A DNA stretch of 64,000 nucleotides from Epiperipatus broadwayi. Its lineage: Eukaryota; Onychophora; Udeonychophora; Euonychophora; Peripatidae. The position numbers were made by a program, and so were the translations under genes. The notes below the pieces were generated by a model, which saw only the letters and a list, made by a program, of their open reading frames with translations, did no database searches and was not told the DNA's origin. Positions 23,931 to 34,170 of this stretch are shown here, in pieces; the first letter of the stretch is position 1; each line of letters starts with the position of its first letter. The stretch covers positions 9,590,963 through 9,654,962 of the forward strand of contig JAQFVV010006208.1 in NCBI GenBank assembly GCA_028023455.1, written 5' to 3'.

Positions 23931-24452
23931 TACTCTTGATACATATTTTGCAATAATTCATTTTTTTCTATTAATTTTGTGTAAAATATAGACTCTTATT
24001 TCTGAAGTGTAAAGTTGTATTCAAGTTCCAAGTTGTGTGCTCATTAAGTAATACTAGCCTCCAAAAAACAATCATCATCAGGCCTATATTTTAGTTGCCA
24101 TTTTTAATGGTATAAAAAAATAAGTGATATATATAGAGATGACAAAATCCTTATCATCCTAAGCATCATTTTTGATGAGTAAGAGCAGAGAGTCAAAAAT
24201 CAGCTTGGGAATTAAATAATTATTATGTAATTATAAACTTATAATGTGGCATCATGTGCAATAATCATTAAGAGAATCAATGAAACATCATTCCTCGTCA
24301 TTGGAATTAAAAAAGGGATTATATGAAATCTATGCCAAACTTAGAATTAAAACAGGCAAAATTCTCCATACAGTAGGGCCACTCAGTGCAAGCCAGAGTA
24401 ATCAATGAATTCCAGAAGGCTAGTGCATAAAATCCCTACCTAGTGCCTACTC

Positions 24453-24509
24453 ATCCAATAGAACCAGACTAGTTTCTGGCTTGTGGCCTTCATCAGTGAG
24501 AGTTTGGAT
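24453..24509 (-). ncRNA. Hammerhead ribozyme, family A, array unit 1
   Basis: The core strands CTGATGA and GAAA, stem II GGC CACAA GCC, stem III ACTAGT and cleavage C are all intact. Outer stem I ATCCAA/TTGGAT is perfect. Inner stem I is shortened to about three pairs by two deletions. Confidence 0.75.
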
Positions 24510-24912
24510 CTGGAAGCACTACACTTAGATCTTAGGATTTAATGCAACCCACCAGAAATCACCTTTTATCTCTACTTAACTACAAAACTATGAGAATAAA
24601 ATTGAAAATACAATAATGTTTTTAATCCAAGCTCATAAGTTTATATAGTCATATAGGTCTGAATTCAATTCAGTACCCATACATTTTCGTGTCTTTGGTT
24701 CTTTAATAACCATAGCCAACACTATCCTATTAGGCAGGATTGGCGTTAAACCACTAAACATCACGTGATCACTGTTTATTATGCTTGCTCATAACTGTTA
24801 TTAAAACAGGTAAAACTCTCCATACAGTAGTGCCACTCAGTGCACGCCAGAGTAATCAATGGATGCCAGAAGACTTGTGCATAAAATTTCTATCTAATAC
24901 CTACTCATCCAA

Positions 24913-24966
24913 TATCCCCAGACTAGTTTTTGGTTTGTGGTCTTCATGAGTGAGGAGGTTTGAATC
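24913..24966 (-). pseudogene. Dead hammerhead, family A, array unit 2
   Basis: The minus strand reads CTCATGA in place of CTGATGA and AAAAC in place of GAAAC. Both invariant G residues concerned are needed for catalysis in known hammerheads. Stem III ACTAGT and the TGGGGA strand remain. Confidence 0.75.
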
Positions 24967-25362
24967 TGAGAACACTACACCTAGATCTTAGGATTTAATG
25001 CCATCCCTCAGCAGCCACCTTTTATCTCTACCTAACTACAAAACTATGAGAATAAAATTGGAAAATAGAATAATATGTTCAATCCAAGCTCATAAGTTTA
25101 TATAGTCATATAGGTCTGAACTCAATTCAGTACTCATATATTTTGGTGTCTCTGTTTTTTTAAGAAGCATAGACATCACTATCCTATTAGGCAGGATGGC
25201 GTTAAACCATTAAACATCACATGATCACTGTTTATTATGCTTGCTCATAACTGTTATTAAAACAGGTAAAACTCTCCATACAGTAGTGCCACTCAGTGCA
25301 AGCCAGAGTAATCAATGGATGCCAGAAGACTTGTGCATAAAATCCCGATCTAGTGCTTACTC

Positions 25363-25421
25363 ATCCAATATTCCCAGACTAGTTTCTGGCTTGTGGCCTT
25401 CATCAGTGAGGAGCCTTGTAT
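25363..25421 (-). ncRNA. Hammerhead ribozyme, family A, array unit 3
   Basis: CTGATGA (plus 25400-25406), stem II, GAAA, ACTAGT and cleavage C match the family consensus. Inner stem I pairs five of six and outer stem I five of six. With unit 1 it is one of two ribozymes in the array that could cut the transcript. Confidence 0.8.
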
Positions 25422-25659
25422 CAGAGAGCACTGCACCTAGATCTTATTATCTAATGCAATCCCCCAGCAGCCATCTTTTGTCTCTACTTAATTACAAAAC
25501 TACGAGAATAAAATTGAAAACACAATACTATTTTCAATCTAAGCTCACAAGCTTATATAGTCATATAGGTCTGAATTCAATTTAGTACCCATACATTTTG
25601 GTGTCTTTGGTTCTTTAATAACCTGCCTAATAGGATAATGGTGGCTATGTAAATACTTT

Positions 25660-26500
25660 TAAACAGGCTTTAACCTGTGTTCAATGCACTTTAAAGATAA
25701 GACAGCCGCTCTTAACTTTATGATAGCTGATTTTCTATTAGTCTTTTTCCAATTACCTTTTGATTCATCAATGTATGATTTTTTTTGCATTCACTAATTA
25801 CAATAACTTTTTTGTTTTTTAGGAATAGGATTTTTAGAATTATTAATTAATTGGTTTATATTTAGAGAAACATAAAATGAAACATTTATCATTAATATTT
25901 CTTTTAATAAATTTGAATTGAATATTGTTTAAAACTGGCATACATATCTATTTTTAAAAATAATTTTTACATATATTGACGTTACATAACTTATTTTAAC
26001 ATTATTAATATATGTAGAATTTGTTTTCTATTGTATCTTATGCTTATAGGATCTTGAGAAAGTAGTTTAACATTTGAAATTTTTTCAGTTTTATAGCTAC
26101 AAAACTTTTTATTATGTTATAAAATGAGCGTGCCAATAATCTTGCAATTTTTATTATGTTATAAAAAAGATTTAAAGCTAGCTATTTTATGTAACACCAC
26201 TGCATATGGTTTGAAATAAATATACTCATTTTCTTGAACAGATTTGATAAATAATTTAAAGGTTAAACAATATTTTTTAAAATGGTTGCATATTTTAGAT
26301 TTGCAAATAATACCACTTTAGTTTACTTTGGCCCTGAAAATTCTTGCAACTTTAAATTTATTTTTAATTTTGATCATGTAGAAATATCATATGGAGAAAG
26401 ACCACATAAAATGAGCTAAATTATAAATCAATTTAAAGATTATATAGTAAACAGAAAATTCACTAATATTGTATATATTTGAAAACCAGACACTCTTCAC
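25660..26500. other. A+T-rich intergenic DNA
   Basis: No gene, repeat or RNA motif was recognised. Confidence 0.45.
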
Positions 26501-26619
26501 AAACGTGGAGCTTAATTGTAAGTATAGGGGATTTGAACTCAGATTTTCAAGCTCCCTTCAACTATCCACACTATCTCATACAACTGATACACATAACCAC
26601 GCACATGTAGAAAAGATAA

Positions 26620-26678
26620 ATAATCACCAATATACATATTTCATGCTAAACCAGCACTCATCAGTAGGTCCAGATTAT
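26620..26678 (-). ncRNA. Hammerhead ribozyme, family B, inverted-pair left arm
   Basis: The core CTGATGA (plus 26658-26664), stem II GTGCT/AGCAT, GAAA, stem III ATA TG TAT and cleavage A are present. Inner stem I has one mismatch (ACCTA against TTGGT). Outer stem I ATAATC/GATTAT is perfect. Confidence 0.78.
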
Positions 26679-26732
26679 CATCTCCTATACATATATATAT
26701 ATAATCAGTGCTCTATATATGTGTGAGAGATG

Positions 26733-26791
26733 ATAATCTGGATCAACTGATGAGTTCTGGTTTAGCACAAAATACATATATTGGTGATTAT
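26733..26791 (+). pseudogene. Dead hammerhead, family B, inverted-pair right arm
   Basis: CTGATGA (26747-26753) and both stem I strands remain, but stem II is altered (GTTCT/AGCAC) and the GAAA strand reads AAAA. Loss of G12 is expected to abolish cleavage. Confidence 0.7.
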
Positions 26792-27145
26792 TTATCTTTT
26801 TTACATGTGTGGTCATGTATATCAGTTGTATGAGATAGTGTGGGTGGATAGTGGAAGGATGCTTGAAAATCTGAGTTCAAATCCCCTATACTTAATATTG
26901 TATATATAATTCTTGGAAAATCTCATGATATCAACTCCTTTGCCTATGGAAGTTCATTTATAATAATTACAATGTAATCAAAATTACTTCTTCTTAATTT
27001 ACATATTATTCATATTTATCATTTACATTACTATATTTAAAACTGTCATATATATATAAGTTATTAATCAATGTCTATATTTCAATTATAATGAAATATA
27101 TATTTTAAAAAAAAAATTGTTTATTGTATTAATTATTATATATAT

Positions 27146-27243
27146 ATTGTTAAATGGAGGTTGCCATGGCAACAGACTGAGATTGTTGATTGTTATTTAT
27201 ATGGAGATTGTCTAAGTGTTGGTTGATTTTAATGATATATATA
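27146..27243 (+). repeat. Family G repeat, copy 2, containing an X-box palindrome
   Basis: This is the second copy of the 4.2 kb repeat. It contains GTTGCCATGGCAAC at 27160-27173, a perfect 14-bp palindrome identical to the RFX-type X-box consensus. The corresponding part of copy 1 has diverged (GATTGCATTGACAAC), so the motif is not fixed in the family. Confidence 0.6.
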
Positions 27244-27318
27244 ATCTGACTGACTTTTCTTCAATAAAAAACAGAAATTTCCACATAAATATTTAAATAA
27301 TTACATGTGTTAAAAAAT

Positions 27319-27436
27319 TATTAAAGATATAAAATATCGATCAACTTTAAATAAAATTGTTTATAATCAAATTAACCTTAAATTTTTTATTATCAATTTT
27401 ATTTAAAGTTGATCAATATTTTATATTTTGAAACAA
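27319..27436. repeat. Short foldback repeat
   Basis: Inverted arms of about 42 bp (ATCGATCAACTTTAAAT and its complement) flank a 34-bp A/T loop. No family assignment was possible. Confidence 0.6.
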
Positions 27437-27469
27437 TATTATAAAAAATTTAAAGATTGAAAATTGACT

Positions 27470-28115
27470 ATCTGAAGTTATATACATATCTCACTGAAAT
27501 GAGTCAAAATCTTGAAACCAATTGGCCTGGGGATAGGAATATTCTAGATAGAGATTTTAAATATCTTTCTCTTACTGCACTTATTAATAAGAGCTCGTTT
27601 GAGCTATTAGTATGCTTCCGATATTGCATATTTGTAAATATAAGTTTATAAAACCAATGTCACACAGTATATGACATGCTTTATTGATTATTATAATTTT
27701 GCCTTTGAAGCTTTGGCAATACTAAGGCTATATTAATATATGGTAGATCTGAATTTGATTCAGTCCCATATAGCTATTTAAGTTAGATAGCTGGAGTTAA
27801 AGACATTTTCATGTCCAAAAATTTCAGATTTTCTACTTAAATGTTACATATTAAATAAATGCTGAGTTTTGAATTGATATTTTAGATCTAGTGTCTGAAT
27901 GTTCTAGCTCCTCACTGAGGTGAATCAAAAGTTTGAAAGCAATTGGTTTGGGGATAGGAATATTCTAGATAGAGATTTTAAATATCTTTCTCTTACCGCG
28001 CTTATCAATAAGAGCTTATTTGAGCTATTTGTATACTCCCTATATTACATATTTGTAAATACCAGCTTATAAAAGTAATATCATACAATATATGACTTGC
28101 TTTATTGATTATTAA
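27470..28115 (+). mobile_element. Family F tandem element with two ribozyme segments
   Basis: The block starts within the ribozyme segment, runs through a full family F unit (TAGATCTGAATTTG, then CCCATATAGCTATTTAAG), enters a second ribozyme segment at 27897-27965 and continues to a partial unit ending near 28115. The spacing of equivalent points is about 420 bp. A tRNA-like stretch (TGGCAATACTAAGG, then GATTCAGTCCCA) lies upstream of the second ribozyme on the same strand. Short open frames here are by-products. Confidence 0.75.
27897..27965 (+). ncRNA. Hammerhead-like ribozyme, family F
   Basis: Outer stem I GAATGTTC pairs with GAATATTC (27958-27965; one G-U), and inner TCCTCA pairs with TGGGGA. 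The core reads CTGAGGT, one base off CUGANGA (A9 to U). Stem II is weak here (GAA/TTT). GAAA is intact and stem III is near self-complementary, followed by T. The A9 change suggests low or no activity, but the fold is clear. Confidence 0.6.
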
Positions 28116-29049
28116 AGTAAAAGATACACAACAATGGAGATAATTATAAAGCAATACAGATATCATAAAAGAGTTTGAAAAGAATGTACAATTGATCAAT
28201 TTAAAATTGATGCAGAAGTGGTAAATAAACCCAAAACTATAACAGAAAAAAAAAAAAAAACAAGTTGATGTATTGATGACCAGAAATGTCTATACTTGAT
28301 GCAAAGATTATGAAAGAGATCAAAATAAATGTACAGATCAAAAAACATTTAAAATGGATGTAGTAACTATGATCAAATATAAAGTTAGAAAAAGTTGTTA
28401 AAGAATTGGCAACTAATGTAGGGACTATAGAAAAGTTGAAAATGAAGGCAGAAATTGATGATAAGCTGAAAAATAAAAGTACTCAAATTGGTTCTGAAAA
28501 GCTATTCCCCCAAAACTTATATGAAATTCAGAATATTTGTCAAGTGATTGATTACAGGAACTTTTGTAAGAAATCATATAACACATATAATATTTGTGAT
28601 TTGTTCACATATAAAAGTACATTTTAGAGATATTTAAAGATTGGTATGATGTCATGAATATATGTCATAATAGTAAGTATTACAAATGTCGCAAAGATCA
28701 AACAACAAGATGAGATGGACAACTGTCTTTATGTAACATAGGTGTATATTGTTGGAGAGATTATAAGAGAAATTAAATAAGATATTAAATCCAATTACAG
28801 ATATATGCAAATAAGAACAATTGGTAAAGATGGATATACTATTCACTTTAATGTATTTGTATGCCAAAGTAGCATAACTTAGTATGTGCTTCAAATTTCT
28901 GTATTGTTTCAAGAAATTGTTAATTTAAAATTAGATAGCATTAGTTATGCTCATTTTTTACTCATTTCACAATCTGAATATGTACCATACAATTTATTTA
29001 TACATGTCATTCTCTATTTAATTTCCTAGTGCTGAATTCATATGTAATT
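28116..29049. other. Intergenic DNA, no gene seen
   Basis: Contains an A-run near 28244 and short open frames without motifs on both strands. Confidence 0.45.
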
Positions 29050-29257
29050 TTAACCAGAAAGGAATTACAACCTATGCACACACTGTTATATGGTTTTTAA
29101 TACCACAATGGTGTTTGATGAGTATAAAGAATACTCTTAAAGCAAGGCACAAGATAGAGACTTTGAAAATATGAGATTGCCCATTGTATCTTTGTAACTA
29201 AATTCACTTACATAGGCCAATCTAAAGTGTCTTTGAATGAGAGTGTATAAGTCTTTC
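29050..29257 (-). repeat. Family E arm, left, inverted
   Basis: The sequence from GGAATTACAACCTATG to AGGCCAATCTAAAGTG is the inverted counterpart of 29680-29850. It shares words with families C and D (for example AATCTAAAG..TTTG/TGAATGAGAGTGT), suggesting common ancestry. Confidence 0.6.
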
Positions 29258-29660
29258 ATTAATCACTTTGGACACTTAATAGAAGGGCAATACAGAGACT
29301 TCAGATCACTTGAAGTATGGAGAGATGCATGTTGGGAGTAACAAGAAGAGATCAAAAATGCAATATATGGATAAGAGAACAAACAGGTGTTACTGACCTC
29401 ATTGAAAAAATTAAAAGACTGAAATGGAGTTGGGCTGGACATATTGCTAGAAGAGATGATAATAGATGGACAATTGAAATCTTAAACTGGATTCCAAGAG
29501 ATTATAAAAGACCAAGAAAGAGACCATAGGTGAGATGGATGGATGAAATAAGAAAGTGTGCAGGGATGATGTGGGGAAGAGAAGCTAAAGATTAGAGAAG
29601 ATGGATTGAACTTGGAGAGACCTTCACCCTGCAGTGGATTGATAATGGTTGATGATGATG
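29258..29660 (+). pseudogene. RTE-like non-LTR tail, copy 2, inside family E arms
   Basis: This aligns with copy 1 at 5.2-5.8 kb but is less decayed. It reads MERCMLGVTRRDQKCNIWIREQTGVTDLIEKIKRLKWSWAGHIARRDDNRWTIEILNWIPRDYKRPRKRP in separate blocks along the same frame, then a stop, then WMDEIRKC and RRWIELGETF. It ends in a GAT repeat. It starts abruptly at ACACTTAATAG, as expected for 5' truncation. The element is flanked by inverted family E arms. Confidence 0.85.
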
Positions 29661-29679
29661 ATGATCCATTAGATTGATT

Positions 29680-29850
29680 TTATAAGTAAATTTTGGTACA
29701 AAGATAAGATGGCTGCTCTTTTCTTTTCAAAGTCTATATCTTGTGCTTTGATTTGAGAGTATCCTTCATACTTAAAAAAACACTATTAACATATTAAAAA
29801 CAATATAACAGTCAATGTGCATAGGGTATAATTCCCTTCTGATTAAAATT
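29680..29850 (+). repeat. Family E arm, right
   Basis: Direct-orientation copy containing GATGGCTGCTC, TTGTGCTTTGATTTGAG and AATATAACAGTC. It is inverted relative to 29050-29257 and direct relative to 29990-30175. Confidence 0.6.
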
Positions 29851-29989
29851 ACATAAGAATACTGCACTAGTAAATTAAATAGAAAGATACAATATTTTGT
29901 AAGATTAACAGGCAGAAAAATAGAAAATGTTGTGATTGTTAATGGATGGAATAAAGTTAATGGATGTAAAATGATTAATAAACAACCTT

Positions 29990-30175
29990 CACACTACATT
30001 GGTCTATATAAGTGAATTTAGGCACACAAATGAGATCCATTCCTATCCTTTCAAAGTATTTTGTGCTTTGGTTTGAGAATATTCTTCACACTCAACAGAC
30101 ACTATTGAGATATTAAAAGCAATATAACAGTGCATGTGTATAGATGTAATTCTTTTCTGACTAAAATTATATATG
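29990..30175 (+). repeat. Family E, third copy
   Basis: Shares TCCTTTCAAAGT, TTGTGCTTTGGTTTGAG and AAAGCAATATAACAGTG with the arm at 29680-29850. Together the three copies form a right-right-inverted arrangement similar to families C and D. Confidence 0.6.
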
Positions 30176-30890
30176 TGCTTATGGGTTATCTATTGTACTG
30201 AAAAGTGCATCCTAATGTTTCTATACTGCAGATAACTTAACAATAAAGATTATATTTAAGTAGTGTACAAATACACAAATAAGTCCTTTAAATCAAAAGA
30301 AGAAACCAAAAATTCTTACCCTTGAATCAAATAAAGCTGATTTATGCTAACTAATATTATTTTTACAGTGAATTCAGATAAATATATTAAAGTGATTATT
30401 GTTAAAGAAATGTAATCTTGAGATTATGCTTTCAATATTCAAGCTATGCAAATTTTCTCTGTTGATTGATTGGTGAATGAATGTTTGTCTGATGATGTCA
30501 CAACCACTATGTTTATGTGTAATTACCCATTACATACAAAATGCTAGGAAAAAATCACTATGAGTGCTCTTATCTACTGTGATACAGTATATATTTCATT
30601 GTAAAGGTTCCCAGTCATGTGCAGAAACATCCTTAAGTGCCGATTCATATTGAGAATTAAACCACTTCATGCTTTCATGGTCTGTCAATCCCTTAATATA
30701 ATTCAGATGAATGGCATACTTAGCAATGTGGAATTTAGAATATAATGAACTTTTATAGATTAGCAATGTTTAAGAAAAATACAAATTTATACAAAATCTT
30801 TAGATTAATACACTATATCTTTAAAACAAATTGTTAAAATAATAAGTTAATATGAATTTTTCTACAGTACAGGTTTTTTTCATACCTGAA
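30176..30890. other. Intergenic DNA, no gene seen
   Basis: No motif-bearing open frame or repeat was recognised. Confidence 0.45.
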
Positions 30891-30897
30891 CTTCTAT

Positions 30898-31105
30898 ATG
30901 TAATATATAGGGGGTTTGAACACAGACTTTCACACAACCCTCAACCATCCATGCTGTCTCATACCACTGATACACTTGAACCCACACATGTTGAAAAGAT
31001 AAATAATCACCAATATACGTATTTCATGTTAAACCAGCACTCATCAGTTGGTCCAGATTATCATCTCCACACACATATATACAATCAAAGCTCTGCTTAT
31101 TCTTG
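30898..31105 (-). mobile_element. Family B single copy
   Basis: On the minus strand this runs from the 5' segment (AATCAAAGCTCTGC complement) through the ribozyme (31003-31061) to the B-box-like end. The 84-residue plus frame (30852-31106) covers it in antisense and is a by-product; the same peptide text recurs at 26.5 kb. Confidence 0.75.
31003..31061 (-). ncRNA. Hammerhead ribozyme, family B, single copy
   Basis: CTGATGA (plus 31041-31047) and GAAA are intact. Stem I is perfect in both parts (ATAATC/GATTAT and ACCAA/TTGGT). Stem III is the palindrome ATACGTAT followed by A. Stem II has one internal mismatch (GTGCT/AACAT). Confidence 0.8.
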
Positions 31106-31705
31106 ATCCTTTGTTCAACATTTAAAGTGCTTTTAAGTCATAACCACGTTTAGTTTAAAGATTATACATATAAAATAATAATTAGTATGCTAATATGTAT
31201 TGTAATTAATTTTTTACTTTAATTTAAATTATTAAGTCATTGTATAAGTATCAAAACTAAAAATTAAAATACTTTATTCATATTTTTAGAAAAATAGTTG
31301 TAATTAATTTGAATTTTAACCAATCACTGATGTTCTCCTCTGTATGTTGTGAAATTAAGTTTAGAATTTAAATGTTTAAAAATTAACTTATTAAACAAAT
31401 TTTGTTAAAATAAATTAAATTCTTTTTTAGAATTATTTAAAATATGATTTTAGTCTTTTAATATTTCTTACTTTGTAATTACTAACAAATATTATTATAA
31501 CAAATTTTTTGTTTTATATTAATTTCATGTTTATAAATTACTGATATTTGTTTATTGTAAGATTATTTTGAAGTCATATTTTATTTTATTTTTATTTTTT
31601 TAAATAGATTTTTATAATATTCTTAGCATATAAATATATAAATTTCCCTAATATTTTTAATATTTAAATACATGTATATTGTCTATATTAAACTTAATGT
31701 AAATA

Positions 31706-32112
31706 TAAGGTAATTGAACTCAGACTTTTAAACTTCCCACAGCTATCCAATTTATCTTATACAACTGATACACATGACCACATACATGTGAAAAATATAA
31801 ATGATTTCCAATATACATATTTTGTGCTGAACCAATACCCATCAGTTGGTTCAGATCACCATCTCCCACACATATATACAATCACTATTTGTCATTTAAA
31901 ATTTGAAGATTTGCTATATTAATATAAACTGAGCAGTGATTGTATATATGTGTGAGAGATGGTGACCTGGACCAACTTGTGAATGCTGGTTTACCATGTC
32001 TATTGGATATAATTTATCTTTTTCACATATATGTGGTCATGCGTATCTGTTTTATAAGATGGATTAGATAGCTGTGAGGAATTTAAAATTCTGAGTTCAA
32101 GTCCCGTATAAT
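31706..32112. mobile_element. Family B inverted pair, decayed
   Basis: A minus copy (31706-31888) and a plus copy (31905-32112) are arranged head to head. Both ribozyme segments are broken: the left reads CTGATGG and AAAA, the right has lost the core (CTTGTGA, no GAAA). Both arms share GATGGTGA where the family consensus is GATGATAA. Confidence 0.7.
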
Positions 32113-32250
32113 TACATTAATATTTTTAAGTAATTATTAGTATTATTATTTACATTATTACCTCATTTGTTAGCAGACTTATTATTCGTTTTATTTAATA
32201 AAAATTATTATTTAATATATTTTTTACATTCCCTTAGCTCTTATAAACTA

Positions 32251-32596
32251 CTAAACATCACATGATCACCATTTTTTATGCTTGCTTAAGTTCAGACCTA
32301 TATGACTATATAAGCTGATGAACTAAGATTGAAAATATTGTGTTTTCAATTTTATTCTCATAGTTTTGTAATTAAGTAGAGATAAAAGGTGACTGCTGGA
32401 GGGTTGCATTAGATCGTAAGATCTAGGTGAAGCGCTCTCAGATCCAAGGCTACTCACTAACAAAAGCCACAAGCCAGAAATTAGTCTGGGGATATTGGAT
32501 GAGTAGGCAATAGATAGGGATTTTATACACATCCTTCTGGCATCCATTGATTACCCTGGCTTAAACTGAGTAGCACTACTGTATGAAGAGTTTTGT
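32251..32596 (+). mobile_element. Family A copy with 13-bp TSD
   Basis: CTCTTATAAACTA occurs at 32238-32250 and 32597-32609 exactly, bounding a family A copy that begins CTAAACATCACATGATC and ends ..GAGTTTTGT. The ribozyme segment (32442 onward) has CTAACAA for CTGATGA and is dead, while ATCCAA and the TGGGGA..TTGGAT strands are intact. The 74-residue minus frame is a by-product. The length of the exact duplication supports retroposition. Confidence 0.8.
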
Positions 32597-32905
32597 CTCT
32601 TATAAACTAGTGAAAAATTAAAACTGTGCTTTTTACTTCTTTTAAAATTTTATTAATAATAACGTTTTTTATTAACTTTTATTTTCATATATAACTTTAA
32701 TTTTTATTAGTAATTTTATTTGTATTTTTATAACTTTTAGGTTTTTTTTATACTATTTCTATTTATTAGTTATATTTTGAGAGCTTTTAATTCTATTTTT
32801 AATATATTGAGTTTTTGACTTTATTTAAATGCTAGTTTGTAAGAAAATCGTGAAATGTTTAGTTTATGTTGTTTCATGTGTGCATAAAGTAAAAAATACT
32901 AATAC

Positions 32906-33002
32906 TTGTCAAGCATTGGTGGTTGAGAGGTCAGCACAGCGCCTTATAAGCAGTTATCCCAGGTTAGCAGGTTTGCTTCCCGGCCGATGCTATGACACAT
33001 GA
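32906..33002 (+). mobile_element. tRNA-derived SINE, copy 3
   Basis: tRNA-like body with GGTTGAGAGGTCAG (A-box region) and GGTTTGCTTCCC (B-box region), ending GATGCTATGACA and an A-rich tail. ACTAATAC occurs at 32898-32905 and 33010-33017, within a longer near-match of about 15 bp, consistent with a target duplication. Confidence 0.78.
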
Positions 33003-33269
33003 AAAAAAAACTAATACAGTACTTAATCTTTTTTGTCAATAAAATTTATTTTAAACTGAAATATTATATTAGTGCAAAAAAAAAAAAAAAAATTTATAAA
33101 AGTCATTTCTTTCAAATATTTTTTTAATTTTGTCCAAACGATGTTTTAAATAATAATTTCAATACCTTATCTGGATGAATGTTAGGAGTATGTCAATGAT
33201 ATAAAATTTATATACATTATTAAAAAACTTATTAATAATAATAATTATTATTATTGTTGTTGTTATTAT

Positions 33270-34170
33270 TAAAATCTTACTGACGTCAAAGTGATATAAT
33301 ATATACAGCTTTTTATTCTTAATGAATTTTTAGTTTTGAAAGTTATTGTTTTTAATGTCTTATCTTCATGTGATCAAATGTTATTACTTCCGGTGCTTGA
33401 AGGAGAAGGACATGTTTTATTTTTCTCTTTAAACACTAACGGAATTTTTGTTAAATAGCTTCTAGTTATTATTATATGGACAGAAGGCTTGAATTAACAT
33501 TATGCTTATGGCAGACATTGTTTATTTTGGTTATATACTTATAAATTTTATATATTTTATAAATTTTAATCAAGGATTGATGCACATATATATTTAAATC
33601 AGTTAAATCAAAATGTGATTTTTTAATGTTTTTATGATTTGTTTTGAAATAATTGATGGTTGAAAACTAAAATCTTACCGACGTCAAAGTGATGTAATAT
33701 ACACATTTATTGGTGCACCCATTTATTCTTAATGAATTTTCAGTTTTGAAAGTTGTTGTTCTTATTTTCATGTGATCAAATGTTTTCCAAGTTGTTTTAC
33801 CTCTGCTTATACAATATATATTATCTTAACAGATTACTACATCTTTAATTTGTTGTTTGAATAATTATTTTTAGTCATATTGGAAAACGACATAACTTTA
33901 CTGTTATCTGAATAATATAACTTTTATAAAACTTTAATTAAGAATTAATGTGCATATATATATATTTAAATTACTTAAGCCAAATTGTTTTTTTTTTAAT
34001 GTTTTTTAAATTTTTCTATTGCCTAGAAATAATTGATGATTGAAAACTGCATAAACTTTTTGACGTCAAAGTAATATAATGTATACAGATTTTTATTCTT
34101 AATGGACTTTGAGTTTTGGAAGTTATTGTTTTTAATTCCTTATTGATTCCCTATGTTCGTGTAATCAAGA
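33270..34170 (+). repeat. Diverged tandem repeat with GACGTCA motifs
   Basis: Three units are anchored by GACGTCAAAGT at 33282, 33680 and 34062 (398 and 382 bp apart). Each is followed by a TTTATTCTTAATG block, AGTTTTG(A/G)AAGTT and a GTGATCAA/GTAATCAA block. Units 1 and 3 contain the full TGACGTCA palindrome, the CREB/ATF consensus. An ATG-initiated 60-residue frame in unit 3 has no motif. Confidence 0.65.

Larger units (their letters stand above)
24354..25655 (-). mobile_element. Family A tandem trimer, retrozyme-like
   Basis: Three direct units begin AGGCAAA/AGGTAAA at 24354, 24808 and 25264, giving 454 and 456 bp periods. On the minus strand each unit carries a tRNA-like segment (A-box-like TAGGATAGTGG, T-arm-like GAGTTCAGACC) followed by the hammerhead segment. 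Units 1 and 3 keep the catalytic core; unit 2 has lost it. The minus strand would give a multimeric transcript cut into unit-length RNAs. At the right end (about 25621-25650) the A-box stretch is locally inverted. The 114-residue plus frame across unit 3 is a by-product and recurs in other family A copies. Confidence 0.85.
26512..26895. mobile_element. Family B head-to-head inverted pair
   Basis: A minus-strand copy (26512-26700) and a plus-strand copy (26720-26895) meet at an AT-rich centre. Each arm runs from the ribozyme at the centre to the B-box-like GAGTTCAAATCCCC at the outside. The minus-strand ribozyme keeps its core; the plus-strand one has GAAA changed to AAAA. Transcripts from one side would form a long hairpin. 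The 85-residue plus frame over the left arm is a by-product. Confidence 0.75.

Noticed and set aside
25241-25585. 114-residue open frame as a protein gene
   Set aside because: It lies on the antisense strand of a family A retrozyme-like unit, and the same peptide text recurs wherever the repeat occurs, including in reverse orientation at 32.3 kb.
26469-31106. Repeated peptide text ..INNHQYTYFMLNQHSSVGP.. as a conserved protein family
   Set aside because: It is the translation of the antisense strand of the family B ribozyme region, so its conservation reflects the RNA element.
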